A stretch of DNA of 64,000 nucleotides from Bog-756 sp963778165 (GCA_963778165.1 CAVZTE010000004.1:476445-540444); one strand, 5' to 3'; counted from the first letter of the stretch, positions 8,627 through 17,775 are shown. Program-made: numbers and translations. Notes: generated by a model not told the origin, from the sequence alone.

Positions 8627-8742
8627 CCGGTGGACACCAGACGCCATCCGGCTCCGGCGTACGCATCCAGGTGACCCTGGACCCGCTTTTCGAATTTGCG
8701 GTCACGAATGCCCACCGCCAAAGCACTGTAGGTGTAGCGCAC
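8569..8742 (-). CDS. Small DUF4177-like protein (57 aa)
   Basis: A 57-codon minus-strand frame with GTG start at 8742, preceded by AGGAGG with 6-nt spacing. The product reads RYTYSALAVGIRDRKFEKRV, then HLDAYAGAGWRLVSTG, then VEFSFFWE. The pattern hydrophobic strand, helix ending in GxxGWxLVS, then a final strand with FFWE is that of the DUF4177 family of 50-60 residue proteins. It overlaps the tail of the DUF1801 gene on the opposite strand by 58 nt. Function unknown. The ribosome site and domain match make it more than chance. Confidence 0.6.
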   Translation of the reverse strand: MRYTYSALAVGIRDRKFEKRVQGHLDAYAGAGWRLVSTGQRDEADSVEFSFFWEASS

Positions 8743-8929
8743 CTCGTACCTCCTCGCTGTGTTCGAGCGCCCTCACCCTAAAGGGGATGACCGGGCGCCG
8801 AGGGTTGGCCGCCGGGTGAGGCGGACAGTCGACAGAGGGGTGCTACCCCCAGTAGCCGAAGGTGGTTGCCCCCATTCCTATTGCGGGCCACGTTCCTTAC
8901 CGTTGACCTGTGACCACGGACCAGACCCC

Positions 8930-9907
8930 ATGAGCCTCACCATGACCACCGGACAGGAGGTCGGCCACGACCCCGGCAGCCAGTGGGCCGTCGAGGTCCG
9001 CGGCCTGACCAAGCGGTTCGGCGACAACATCGCGGTGAACGGCGTCGACCTCCAGGTGCCCCGGGGGTGCGCCTTCGGCTACCTCGGGCCGAACGGCGCC
9101 GGCAAGACCACCCTCATCCGGGTGCTGCTCGGACTGACCCGGGCCGACGGTGGCAGCATGCGCATCCTCGGGCATCCGGTACCCCACCACCGCGCCGCGG
9201 CCCTGGCCCGGGTGGGAGCCATCGTCGACGAGCCCCGGTTCCACGGGCACCTGACCGGCAGGCAGAACCTCCAGATCCTGGCGGCCGCCCGCGAGCCGGA
9301 GGCCAAGCGACGGATCGGGCCATCACTGGAGCGGGTGGGGATGCTGCAGCGGGCCGACCACAAGGTCTCCAAGTACTCGATGGGCATGCGCCAGCGCCTG
9401 GGGGTGGCGGCCTGCCTGATCGGCGACCCCCAGCTGCTGATCCTGGACGAGCCCATGAACGGGTTGGACCCCGCCGGCATGCAGGACATGCGCGACATGA
9501 TCCTCTCCCTGGTGGCCGAGGGCCGCACCGTGGTGCTCTCCTCCCACCTGCTGGACGAGGTGGAGAGAACCTGTGACGCCGTGGCCATCGTGGACCGCGG
9601 CAAGGTCATCCGCCAAGGGGCCATCGCCGACCTGCTGGCCGGTTCGTCCTTGGTGGTGGAGGTGGAGTGCTCCGACCCCGGCCGGGCCGGCGAGCTACTG
9701 CGGGGCACCACCCTGGGCGGGATCGTGACCATCGGGGCCGAGGGCCTGGGCATCACCCTCCCGGCCGGGACCAGCCGCGATGTGATCGCCGAGGTCAACC
9801 GGGTCCTGGTGGGGGGCGCCATCTCCGTCTACCGGCTCCAGGAGATACAGACCTCCCTGGAGTCGTGGTTCTTACAGATCACCAGTCGATTGGGGGATTC
9901 GCAATGA
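8930..9907 (+). CDS. ABC transporter ATP-binding protein (drug/antibiotic exporter type)
   Basis: 325 aa. Walker A GPNGAGKTT (53-61), signature YSMGMRQRL (149-157), Walker B LLILDEP (169-175), and a D-loop NGLDPAG. The arrangement, with a C-terminal tail of about 100 residues after the ATPase core, is that of CcmA/DrrA-like export ATPases. Start ATG 8930 (MSLTMTTG) is chosen by homology; ATG 8942 is an alternative and neither has a strong ribosome site. The stop overlaps the permease start by ATGA, so the two are translationally coupled and form one exporter. Confidence 0.92.
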   Translation: MSLTMTTGQEVGHDPGSQWAVEVRGLTKRFGDNIAVNGVDLQVPRGCAFGYLGPNGAGKTTLIRVLLGLTRADGGSMRILGHPVPHHRAAALARVGAIVDEPRFHGHLTGRQNLQILAAAREPEAKRRIGPSLERVGMLQRADHKVSKYSMGMRQRLGVAACLIGDPQLLILDEPMNGLDPAGMQDMRDMILSLVAEGRTVVLSSHLLDEVERTCDAVAIVDRGKVIRQGAIADLLAGSSLVVEVECSDPGRAGELLRGTTLGGIVTIGAEGLGITLPAGTSRDVIAEVNRVLVGGAISVYRLQEIQTSLESWFLQITSRLGDSQ

Positions 9908-11088
9908 CCGTTACCTCTGACGTGGTGGCGGCCACGGCCACGCCGGTCCCCACCGGTCGAGCCCCTGACCGCCGGGGCTCGTGGATCCCGACCGGTGGGA
10001 TGATCACCACCCGGATCATGGAGCTGCGGAAGCGGAGGGGCCTCATGGTGGCTCTCGTCGCCGTGACCATCGGCATCCCCACGGTCTTTTTGGCCATCCG
10101 GCTGGTGCTCCACATCACCTCACCGAAGTCGTACGGCCCGGCCGGTGGCGATGACGTCTTCACCACCCTGGTGCCCGGGGTGCTCTATGTGTTCGGCTTC
10201 ATCATGGCCGCCGCCCTGGGCTGCACGGCCGGATCGATCGACTTGAGCGAGGGGATGTTCCGGCACCTGGTGGTGACCGGCCGGTCGCGGTTGGCCCTGT
10301 ACCTGGCCCGCATCCCCGCCGGGCTGGCCATCGTGGTGCCGGTGGTGGCGGTGGGCTTCACCATCGTGTGCGCGGTGTGCGTCTTCGCCGCACCCACCCA
10401 GGTCGACTATCAGGGGGTCAACATTCCCCCCGGGCTCTCCCAGGCCGGCTTCGAGCACTGGGCCCTCGACCACCCCGACCAGGTCTGCCAGATGCCGTAC
10501 CAGGGCAAGGGCAAGGTGAGCGTGGCCGTCAACGACTTCTTCAACCAATGTGGCCCGGGGCCCGGCGGGTCGGCACTCCAGAAGGGGCCGTCGGGGACCG
10601 CCCCGGCGGCCGTGGCGCCGTCCGTGCTCCGATCGGGCCAGCTCCAGATTGCCGCCGAGGACTATCCGGATTACTCGAGGATCTTTCTGTCCCCCTCCGT
10701 CGGGCTGATGGTCCGCACCGGCCTGTGGATCGAGCTGGAGGTGGCCATCGGCTTCCTCGTCGGTCTGGGCCTGGGGTCGCTGATCGGACAGCGGACCGTG
10801 GCGGTGATCCTGATGATCGTGCTGGAGATCGTCCTCACCCCGCTGCTGGCGACAGCCAACATCCCCCACCTGATCAACCTCCAGCGCTCGGTGGTGGGGG
10901 TGGCCATGGCCCATCTGGAGCCGTCCAGCCTGGGCTTCGTCTTCGGAGCCGGCGGGGGTCCGGGCGGAGGTCAGGGCCAGGCCAACCTGGTCCCGGAGAC
11001 GACCACGGCGGCGGTCTGTGTGGTGGTGGCCTGGCTGGTCGGTTGGACCGTCCTCGGGGCCTGGCGCATGGTCAGGCGGGATGCCTGA
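9904..11088 (+). CDS. ABC transporter permease
   Basis: 394 aa. Cytoplasmic N-terminus of about 45 residues ending in TTRIMELRKRRGL, then about six hydrophobic segments: GIPTVFLAIRLVLHI, TLVPGVLYVFGFIMAAALG, IVVPVVAVGFTIVCAVCVF, an extracytoplasmic loop of about 95 residues, then two or three segments near the C-terminus. GSIDLSEGMFRHLVVTGRSR is typical of ABC-2 type permeases that face a CcmA-like ATPase. Begins inside the ATPase stop codon (ATGA). Substrate unknown. Confidence 0.85.
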   Translation: MTVTSDVVAATATPVPTGRAPDRRGSWIPTGGMITTRIMELRKRRGLMVALVAVTIGIPTVFLAIRLVLHITSPKSYGPAGGDDVFTTLVPGVLYVFGFIMAAALGCTAGSIDLSEGMFRHLVVTGRSRLALYLARIPAGLAIVVPVVAVGFTIVCAVCVFAAPTQVDYQGVNIPPGLSQAGFEHWALDHPDQVCQMPYQGKGKVSVAVNDFFNQCGPGPGGSALQKGPSGTAPAAVAPSVLRSGQLQIAAEDYPDYSRIFLSPSVGLMVRTGLWIELEVAIGFLVGLGLGSLIGQRTVAVILMIVLEIVLTPLLATANIPHLINLQRSVVGVAMAHLEPSSLGFVFGAGGGPGGGQGQANLVPETTTAAVCVVVAWLVGWTVLGAWRMVRRDA

Positions 11089-11092
11089 TCGA

Positions 11093-12796
11093 TCAGGAGA
11101 GCTGCTCGGCCAGCATGTCCGGGGCGAAGCTGACGAGGCCGTCCCCGCCCTGGGCTTTGACCCGGTACATGGCCACATCGGCCCGGTTGAGCAGCTGGTC
11201 GGCGGACAGGTCCCCCTCGTCGAAGGCGATGCCGATGCTGACGGTCGTCGACAGGTCCCCCAACGTCGGTCCGAGCGGTTCGCTGACCACCTGCAGGATC
11301 CGCTCGGCCAGGTTCAGCGCCTGGCGGTGATCGACCAGGTCCTCGACCACGATGCCGAACTCGTCGCCCCCGATCCGTGCCGCGGTGTCCCCGGTCCGGA
11401 GGCATCCGTTGAGCCGGTGGGCCGTGGCCTTGAGTAGGGCATCCCCGGCCGAGTGGCCCAGACGGTCGTTGACCGACTTGAAGCGGTCCATATCCACGAA
11501 GAACACCGCCATGCCCCGGAGCCGGCGGTCGCTGCGGGCGATGGCCTGCTCCAGACGGTCGAGGAAGAGCGACCGATTGGCCAGTCCGGTCAGGGGGTCG
11601 TGGAAGGCCTGGAAGGACAGGCGCTCCTCCAGGCGCTTCCGGTCGGTCACATCCCGGAAGCTCCACACCCGCCCCACCACCTCGTCACTGACGGTCTGCA
11701 GCCGCGAGCGGGCTTCGAACACCCGGCCGTCGGTGAACTCGATCACATCGTCGCTTCCGGCCACCCGGTTGTCGGTCAAGGCCTTGAGCCGCTCCACGAA
11801 GGCCTCCGGATTGACCAGCTGGCGGCGGACGAAGCCGATGGCCGCGCCCACATCGACCTGGTGCAGCACCGAGGCCGGAACCCGCCACATCTCGACGAAC
11901 TGGTGATTGAAGTTCGAGAACCTCCCCTTGGTGTCGATCACCACCACCCCTTCGGCCGTGGCGTCCAGGGTGGCCTTGATCAGGGACAGGGCGTTCCGTT
12001 GCGAGGACTCGGCCTGCACCAGCTTGGTCACATCGTGAGCCGACACGATGAAGCCGCCGATGGTGGGATCGTCGATCAGATTGACCACGGCCAACTCGAA
12101 GGGGACGGTCTCGTTGCAGCCTCTCCGGAGGAGGCGCACGATGACCCGGGCCGGGTCGACCGCGGTCGCCCCCGACCGGGCCTGCTCGAAGGTCGAGGCC
12201 AGGGCGGGCCGGTCGTCGACGGCCACGATGGCGGCCAGGGCCCGCCCCTCCACGGCTTCGGGGTCGTAGCCCAGCCGGCGGGTCAGCGCACTCGAGGCTG
12301 ATTCGACCAGTTCGTCCGGGGAGACCAGCAGGGTGATGCCGGGAGAGTTCTGCAGGACCGTCCGGAACTGTGCTTCCTTGTCGTGCACCACCTCGAAGCG
12401 ACGACGGTCGGTGAGGTCCCGCAGGATCAGCACCACGGCCCCCGGGCCGACCCAACCGATCGGCGACCCGACCAGTTCCATCAGTCGCCATCCGGTGGGG
12501 GTGCGCAGTCGAACCTCGATGGGCACCCCGACCGTCTTGGTCTGGATGCTCTCCAGGGATCGCAGCACCAACTCCAGGTCTTCGGGGTGGACCAGGTCCA
12601 GGCCCGGCATCCCCCGGTTGGCTTCCACGGTCAGACCGAAGGCCGCCTCGGCGGCCGCATTCCCCCAGCGCACGGTGCCGTCCCCCTCGATCACGATGAC
12701 CGCATCGGGGAGGTCGGCCAGCAGCCTGGCCGGGTCCGGCGGGTCCGCCGCCGATCGATCAGGTCGATCCTGGGTCGACACTGCCGCACACTCCAT
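11093..12796 (-). CDS. Diguanylate cyclase with three PAS domains
   Basis: 567 aa, soluble (no membrane segment). Three PAS-like sensory domains are seen at about residues 25-135, 140-260 and 265-385 (LADLPDAVIVIEGDG, FRTVLQNSPGITLLVSP, LIKATLDATAEGVVVIDTKG), then a GGDEF domain. The active-site GGDEF (476-480) is intact and an RxxD inhibitory site (RTGD, 467-470) lies just before it, so the enzyme should make cyclic di-GMP with product inhibition. The final PAS contains a PAC-like end VWSFRDVTDRKRLEERL leading directly into the cyclase. Start MECAAVST at 12796; a GTG six codons later is possible. Convergent with the ABC permease, 4 bp between stops. Confidence 0.92.
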   Translation of the reverse strand: MECAAVSTQDRPDRSAADPPDPARLLADLPDAVIVIEGDGTVRWGNAAAEAAFGLTVEANRGMPGLDLVHPEDLELVLRSLESIQTKTVGVPIEVRLRTPTGWRLMELVGSPIGWVGPGAVVLILRDLTDRRRFEVVHDKEAQFRTVLQNSPGITLLVSPDELVESASSALTRRLGYDPEAVEGRALAAIVAVDDRPALASTFEQARSGATAVDPARVIVRLLRRGCNETVPFELAVVNLIDDPTIGGFIVSAHDVTKLVQAESSQRNALSLIKATLDATAEGVVVIDTKGRFSNFNHQFVEMWRVPASVLHQVDVGAAIGFVRRQLVNPEAFVERLKALTDNRVAGSDDVIEFTDGRVFEARSRLQTVSDEVVGRVWSFRDVTDRKRLEERLSFQAFHDPLTGLANRSLFLDRLEQAIARSDRRLRGMAVFFVDMDRFKSVNDRLGHSAGDALLKATAHRLNGCLRTGDTAARIGGDEFGIVVEDLVDHRQALNLAERILQVVSEPLGPTLGDLSTTVSIGIAFDEGDLSADQLLNRADVAMYRVKAQGGDGLVSFAPDMLAEQLS

Positions 12797-12953
12797 GGAG
12801 ACGTATCGACCTGGTGCCGGAGCACCTTAAGGGTCAGCCCTCGACTTACCCGGTGTCCACCCACCCCGCCGGGACGATCGGACCGTTGAGCTGGGCGTTT
12901 GGCCCGGCGTTCCCGTTGGCCGGCCCTGGTCGGCCGGCCCACCATGACCCTCT

Positions 12954-13003
12954 GTTGCAACTGAAGGTTGCAATAAGTGGTACCAGGTTGTAACAGCTGG
13001 CAA
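12954..13003. promoter_or_regulatory. Cluster of GTTGCAAC-type direct/inverted repeats
   Basis: In the divergent gap between the cyclase and the SRPBCC gene: GTTGCAAC (palindrome) at 12954-12961, GGTTGCAA from 12966, GGTTGTAAC from 12987 and GGCAAC near 12999. Four related half-sites in 50 bp suggest a cooperative regulator binding region. The regulator is not identifiable. Confidence 0.4.
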
Positions 13004-13051
13004 CGGGGGTCCACAGGACCACGGTCGGTGGGGTGGCCTACGCTTCGGCCC

Positions 13052-13540
13052 ATGGATGTATCCGGGTACCGCTACTCCGAGAGCGTGGTCATCAAACGGC
13101 CGGCCGCCGAGCTGTTCGCCATCGTCAGCGACGTGAGCCGGATGGGCCGCCTGAGCCCGGTGTGCCAGGCCGGCACCTGGGACGACCCCTCCCAGGCCGG
13201 CCAGGTCGGGGCGTGGTTCACCGGCCACAACGCCGTGGGCGAGGTCCGGTGGGACACCCGCTGCCAGGTGGTGGCCTCCCGGCCGGGGGAAGAGTTCACC
13301 TTCATCAACTTCGGGCCGGACGGTGAGGTGGAGCTGGTGCAGTGGGGCTTCACCCTGGACGAGGGGCCCGACGGCACCACGGTGACCGAGTCGTGGCAGG
13401 TGCTCCCGGCCTACCCGGAGTTCGTCCGGGGTGGCGACGAGAGCCTCGACGTCAAGGCGCGCATCGACGGCATGGAGGTGATGGCCAAAGAGGGCATCGC
13501 CACCACCCTGGCCCAGCTCGGCCGGATTGCCGGGACCTGA
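13052..13540 (+). CDS. SRPBCC (START-like) family protein
   Basis: 162 aa. The N-terminal YSESVVIKRPAAELFAIVSDVSRMGRLSPVC and later VTESWQVLPAYPEF form the pattern of polyketide-cyclase/dehydrase SRPBCC domains (helix-grip fold with a hydrophobic ligand cavity). No catalytic residue is diagnostic, so ligand and reaction are unknown. ATG 13052 (MDVSGYRY) is chosen because upstream in-frame codons run into the repeat cluster. Confidence 0.8.
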   Translation: MDVSGYRYSESVVIKRPAAELFAIVSDVSRMGRLSPVCQAGTWDDPSQAGQVGAWFTGHNAVGEVRWDTRCQVVASRPGEEFTFINFGPDGEVELVQWGFTLDEGPDGTTVTESWQVLPAYPEFVRGGDESLDVKARIDGMEVMAKEGIATTLAQLGRIAGT

Positions 13541-13570
13541 GTCCCCTGGTGACGGCCTGACCGGACCCGT

Positions 13571-14269
13571 TCAGGGCAGCCCGGGATAGAGGGCCGCAAC
13601 CCCACCGGACAGGCCGGCCAGAACCTGACGGCTGGTGTCGTCGGCCACGATCTCGTACGACCCGGCCTCCAGGCCGTCGAGGGCCAGGGCGGCGATGGCG
13701 GCGGGGTCGGCCTTGGGGGCGGTCACCGATGCGGCCATGTCAGTGTCCATGAAGCCGACATGCAATCCGGCCACCCGGATGTTGCGGGGGGCCAGCTCCA
13801 CCCGCAAGGTGTTGGTCAGCGACCACTCGGCGGACTTGGCCGCGCAGTAGGCGCCGATGGCCGGAAGGCTGAACCAGGACAGGGCCGACAGGATGTTGAG
13901 GATGGACCCTCCCCCGTTCCCGGCGATCGTCGGGGCGAAGGCCCGCACCGCCGACAGCGTGCCGAAGAAGTGGGTGTCCATCTCCAGGCGGATGCGGTCG
14001 GGGTCGCCGTCGAGCAGGCCGGCCCCGGTGGAGGAGCCGGCGTTGTTGATCAGCAGGGTCACGTCACCGGCCGCCTCGGCCGCGGCGGCCACCGAGGCCG
14101 GATCGGTGACGTCGATCCGGACGCCCTTGACCCCCGGCAGGTCGATGGTGTCGGGGTTGCGGGCCCCGGCGTACACCGTGGCCCCCCGGGCCAGGAGCTC
14201 TCCGGCCAGGTGGCGGCCCAGCCCCCGGTTGGCCCCGGTGACGAAGGCGGTGGATCCGTTGATGTTCAT
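13571..14269 (-). CDS. SDR-family oxidoreductase
   Basis: 232 aa. Rossmann NAD(P)-binding motif TGANRGLG near residue 10, NNAG at about residue 90, active-site Ser about residue 130 (LNILSALSW) and YCAAK (YxxxK), all intact, so a classical short-chain dehydrogenase. ATG 14269 has AAAGGGGAG about 4 nt upstream. It follows the MFS exporter gene by 62 nt on the same strand, so the two are probably co-transcribed; substrate not predictable. Confidence 0.9.
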   Translation of the reverse strand: MNINGSTAFVTGANRGLGRHLAGELLARGATVYAGARNPDTIDLPGVKGVRIDVTDPASVAAAAEAAGDVTLLINNAGSSTGAGLLDGDPDRIRLEMDTHFFGTLSAVRAFAPTIAGNGGGSILNILSALSWFSLPAIGAYCAAKSAEWSLTNTLRVELAPRNIRVAGLHVGFMDTDMAASVTAPKADPAAIAALALDGLEAGSYEIVADDTSRQVLAGLSGGVAALYPGLP

Positions 14270-14331
14270 GGTGCTCCCCTTTGCGGGCTCTGTGGTCGGT
14301 GGAGGGACGAATGGGATCCGGCGGCGGGCCC

Positions 14332-15765
14332 TCAGGCCGGAGCGACGGAGGGGGTCCGGCGGAGCAGGGTCAGAGCGGGGATGACCGCGGCGAAGGAGAT
14401 GGCCGCGGTGACCCACCAACCGGTGCGGAACACCTGGAGGGCATCGCCGCCGTAGTGGTTGGCCCCGGTGCCCAGGATGGCCACCAGCACCGCCACGCCC
14501 AGGGCCAGCCCGGTCTGCCTCATCATGTTGACCACGGCGGTGCCGGTGGCGAAGGACGGAGGCGGCAGGGACGACGAGGCCGTCGACATCATGGTCGGAA
14601 GGGTCAGGCCCACCCCCACCCCGGTCAGGATCATCCCGCCCAGCAGGCCCGAGACGTAGTTGGGTTGGCTCTCCGCGGCCAGCGCCCACCAGGCCACGCC
14701 CACCCCGAAGGCCACCGAGCCGAGGGCTATGACCACCGCCGGTCCGTAGCGGGCGATGAGGCGGCCGGCCACCAGAAAGGCCATGACCGGGACCACCAGG
14801 GGACCGGGGGCGATGGCCAGTCCGGACTTGAGGGCCGACCAGCCCCACACCCCCTGCTCCCAGAGGACGATCGACAGCAGCATCCCGCCGAAGGCCGCCG
14901 AGAAGAAGACGGCCACGACGGAGGCCCCGGTGAACGGACGCGACCGGAAGAGCGACGGGTCGATGAGCGGGTTGCGGGCCTGGAGGCAGTGGGCGGCGAA
15001 CAGCCCGATCAGGACCACCGAGCCCACCAGGGCGGCCACGATGCCGGCCGAGGTCCAGCCCCAGTCGCTCCCCTTGACCAGCCCGAAGGTCAGCAACGCC
15101 ACCCCGGCGGTGACCAGCACCACGCCCAGGGGGTCGGGTCGCTCGGTGGGATGGCCCGGCACCCTCGGGAGCCGGCGCCAGCCCACGATGAGGGCCGCCA
15201 CCCCGACCGGCACATTGACCAGGAACACCCACCGCCAACTGGCCGCCACCAGCAGGCCGCCGATGACCGGGCCCAGGGCCGCCGACACGCCCCCCACCGC
15301 GGTCCAGGAGCGCACGGCGCCGGCCCGGTGCTCGGGATCGTTGGTGGCCAACACCAGTCCCAGTGAGGTCGGGGTGAGCAGGGCGGCCCCGGCCGCCTGG
15401 ACCAATCGGAAGGCCACCAGCATCCCCACACTGGTGGAGGCGGCACAGGCGGCCGAGGCCAGGGTGAAGATGGCCACCCCCAGCAGGAACCCCCGGTCGC
15501 GCCGGTAGCGGTCGGCCAACCGGCCGAAGAACACCAGCAGCGAGGCGTAGACGATGGCGTAGCCGTTGAGCACCCAGGACAGCTCGCTGAGGTTGGGCGC
15601 TTTGAGGTCCCGGGCGATCTGGGGCAGGGCCACGTTCACGATGAACAGGTCGAGGCTGGCCAGCACCACCCCGGCGCACACGATGACCAACACCTGTCGG
15701 GACGAGGCCCCGGTCCCGCCCGGGGGCGGTGCGCTCGGGCCTTCCAGTCGAGTCCGTTCCAACAT
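14332..15765 (-). CDS. DHA2-family MFS exporter
   Basis: 477 aa with about 14 membrane segments. LASLDLFIVNVALPQIARDL in TM1, FFGRLADRYRRDRG (motif A) and GPVIGGLLVAASWRWVFLVNVPVG (antiporter motif region) place it in the 14-TMS drug:H+ antiporters. ATG 15765 (MLERTRLEG) is preferred to an earlier in-frame ATG at 15801 that lies inside the inverted repeat. Divergent from a thioesterase gene with an operator-like repeat between; the co-oriented SDR follows. Confidence 0.9.
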   Translation of the reverse strand: MLERTRLEGPSAPPPGGTGASSRQVLVIVCAGVVLASLDLFIVNVALPQIARDLKAPNLSELSWVLNGYAIVYASLLVFFGRLADRYRRDRGFLLGVAIFTLASAACAASTSVGMLVAFRLVQAAGAALLTPTSLGLVLATNDPEHRAGAVRSWTAVGGVSAALGPVIGGLLVAASWRWVFLVNVPVGVAALIVGWRRLPRVPGHPTERPDPLGVVLVTAGVALLTFGLVKGSDWGWTSAGIVAALVGSVVLIGLFAAHCLQARNPLIDPSLFRSRPFTGASVVAVFFSAAFGGMLLSIVLWEQGVWGWSALKSGLAIAPGPLVVPVMAFLVAGRLIARYGPAVVIALGSVAFGVGVAWWALAAESQPNYVSGLLGGMILTGVGVGLTLPTMMSTASSSLPPPSFATGTAVVNMMRQTGLALGVAVLVAILGTGANHYGGDALQVFRTGWWVTAAISFAAVIPALTLLRRTPSVAPA

Positions 15766-15781
15766 GATACTTACCCTAGAC

Positions 15782-15803
15782 AGTTGCGTTCCATAATGCA
15801 ACT
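15782..15803. promoter_or_regulatory. Inverted repeat AGTTGC-N10-GCAACT in a divergent promoter region
   Basis: Perfect 6-bp arms at 15782-15787 and 15798-15803 in the 53-bp gap between the MFS gene and the thioesterase gene. Size and placement suit a TetR- or MarR-type operator controlling both. No regulator gene is adjacent. Confidence 0.45.
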
Positions 15804-15818
15804 CACTAGGGTGACGGC

Positions 15819-16649
15819 GTGGAATCCGCCGACACCACCGCCGTGGAGCAGCGCCTGTTCTCGGTGGTCAGTGCGGTGACCCAGGTGGACACCGGGCGCT
15901 TCGGGGCCGAGCTCGACCCCCAGTGGACCATCGGCGGCAAGCCCAACGGGGGGTACCTGCTGTCGGTGCTGGCCCGGGCGGCCACCACCAGCGGGGTGCA
16001 CGACCATGTCATCGCGGCCAGCGCCCACTACCTGCGGGCCCCCGAGCCCGGACCGGCGGAGATCGAGGTCGAGCCCCTGCGGTTGGGGCGCTCGGCCAGC
16101 CAGGTGCGGGCCCGCATGGGACAGGGCGGCCAGGCCTGCGTGGAGGCCCTCTTCACCCTCTCCCACCTGGAGGCTGACACCTCCTCCTACTGGGACGGCG
16201 GGGTGCCCGAGATCAGCACCTCGAAGTACGCCGACCTCCCCCGCCTGATCCCCCACCTGCCCGACGGCAACCCGGTGGCCATCCTCCACCAGGTCGAGGT
16301 CCGGCTCGATCCCGGGTCGACCGGCTTCACCACCGGCCAGCCCTCGGGACGCGGGGCCCTGCGGGGCTGGCTGGCCCTCCCCGGGGACGAGAGCTTCGAC
16401 CCGGTGTCCCTGCTGTTCGCAGTGGACGCCTATCCCCCGGCCACCTTCGACATCGAGTTCTCGGGGTGGGTGCCGACCCTGGAGATGACGGTCTACGTCC
16501 GGGGCCTGCCGGCCCCGGGGCCGGTGCGGGTGCTGCAACAGGCCAACCTCATCGAGGCCGGGCGGGTCGACGAGTCCTGCTTCGTGTGGGACCGCACCGG
16601 GCGGCTGGTGGCCCACGGGACCCAGCTGGCCGGCATCCGCCTGGGCTGA
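15819..16649 (+). CDS. Acyl-CoA thioesterase, double-hotdog family
   Basis: 276 aa. Starts GTG 15819. N-terminal hotdog with WTIGGKPNGGYLLSVLARAA (typical of TesB-like thioesterase II N-domains) and ASAHYLRAPEPGPAEIEVEPLRLGRSASQVRARM, and a second hotdog after about residue 130 (FDIEFSGWVPTLEMTVYVRG, GRVDESCFVWDRTGRLVAHGTQLA). Hydrolyses acyl-CoA thioesters; chain length not predictable. Ends 4 bp before the convergent phosphotransferase. Confidence 0.85.
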   Translation: MESADTTAVEQRLFSVVSAVTQVDTGRFGAELDPQWTIGGKPNGGYLLSVLARAATTSGVHDHVIAASAHYLRAPEPGPAEIEVEPLRLGRSASQVRARMGQGGQACVEALFTLSHLEADTSSYWDGGVPEISTSKYADLPRLIPHLPDGNPVAILHQVEVRLDPGSTGFTTGQPSGRGALRGWLALPGDESFDPVSLLFAVDAYPPATFDIEFSGWVPTLEMTVYVRGLPAPGPVRVLQQANLIEAGRVDESCFVWDRTGRLVAHGTQLAGIRLG

Positions 16650-16653
16650 GCGC

Positions 16654-17775
16654 TCACCGGTCGGCGGGACGGGGCAGGATGGCCTCGGCGTCGAGGTCCA
16701 GGGCCTGTTGGGCGTAGCGGGCCACGCTGGTCACGAACATCTGGTCACCCCGCTCGGTGCGCTTCACCAACATGGAGGCGCCGATGGACATGACCAGCCC
16801 CCCGAAGCACAGGTACCGGTACTCGGCTTCGAGCCGCTCCCGGTCGAACCCGGTCACGCCCTCGGCCACAAGGTCGCGGTGGTACCCGTCGAGCAGGGCC
16901 TCCCCGTGCCGGCGCCGATCCTCCCCGTCCAGGCTGCCCCCGACGAAGTAGGCGGCGTCGGAGGCGGCCGAGCCCCACGCCGCGGTCTGCCAATCCACCA
17001 CGAACGGGCGGGGATCGCCGGGGCGGAACAACAGGTTGTCGAGGCGGAAGTCCCCGTGGGTCACGGTGGTGGGGGCGGGCCGCCCGGTCAGCCAGGGCAG
17101 CAGCACGTCGATGAAGCGGCCGCACACGCCCAGGTGCTCCGGCTCCACCTGTTGGTGGTAGCGCTCGACGAAGCCGGGCCACAGGGAGGTCACCAGCCCG
17201 GCCATGAACTCGTCGGCCCCGGTCCCGCCGCGCCCGAGCCACTCCAACCCGGCCAGGTCGGGCCGGTTCCAGGCCGGCCCGTGGAGACGGGCCATCTCGG
17301 TGAGGGCGGAAGCGGCCACCGCGGGATCGCACCCGGCCAGCTGATCGCCCTGGACCGCTCCGGTCAGGTCCTCGAGCAGCAGGACGAACCAACCGGTGTC
17401 CGGCTCGCACTGTCGGTGGTAGCACCGGGGCATCCGGGTGCGGATGCGGCCGGCCACCGCCCCGTAGAAGCCCACCTCGATCTCGTAGGCCCGGGTCAGC
17501 AGTCCGGTGGAGCGGCTCTGCTCGTCGGCGGAGGCGAACTTGGCCACCACCGACCGCTCGGCCCCGTCCCCGGGAGCGGTGCGGTACCGGATCCTCATGG
17601 TGTCGCCCATCTGCCCGGTGCCGACCGGCTCCACCGAGAAGGATTCGACCGAGGAGCCCACCGCCAGGAGGTCGGAGCCGGACAGCACCGCGGTCAGCCA
17701 CGCCGCGGTCAGCTCCTCGGGTCGGCGCACCAAGGCCGGTGGGCCGGTCGAAGGACCGGGGTGGGCGACGGTCAC
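16654..17775 (-). CDS. Phosphotransferase of the APH/choline-kinase superfamily
   Basis: 373 aa. Catalytic loop HGDFRLDN (240-247), metal-binding aspartate in VVDW (261), and an ATP-lobe lysine in SVVAKFAS. The sequence resembles aminoglycoside-phosphotransferase-like/ecdysteroid-kinase-like proteins found in actinobacterial lipid and sterol gene neighbourhoods; the substrate is not known. GTG 17775 overlaps the preceding gene's stop as GTGA, so translation is coupled. Last gene of the VOC - AhpD-like - kinase operon. Confidence 0.85.
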   Translation of the reverse strand: MTVAHPGPSTGPPALVRRPEELTAAWLTAVLSGSDLLAVGSSVESFSVEPVGTGQMGDTMRIRYRTAPGDGAERSVVAKFASADEQSRSTGLLTRAYEIEVGFYGAVAGRIRTRMPRCYHRQCEPDTGWFVLLLEDLTGAVQGDQLAGCDPAVAASALTEMARLHGPAWNRPDLAGLEWLGRGGTGADEFMAGLVTSLWPGFVERYHQQVEPEHLGVCGRFIDVLLPWLTGRPAPTTVTHGDFRLDNLLFRPGDPRPFVVDWQTAAWGSAASDAAYFVGGSLDGEDRRRHGEALLDGYHRDLVAEGVTGFDRERLEAEYRYLCFGGLVMSIGASMLVKRTERGDQMFVTSVARYAQQALDLDAEAILPRPADR

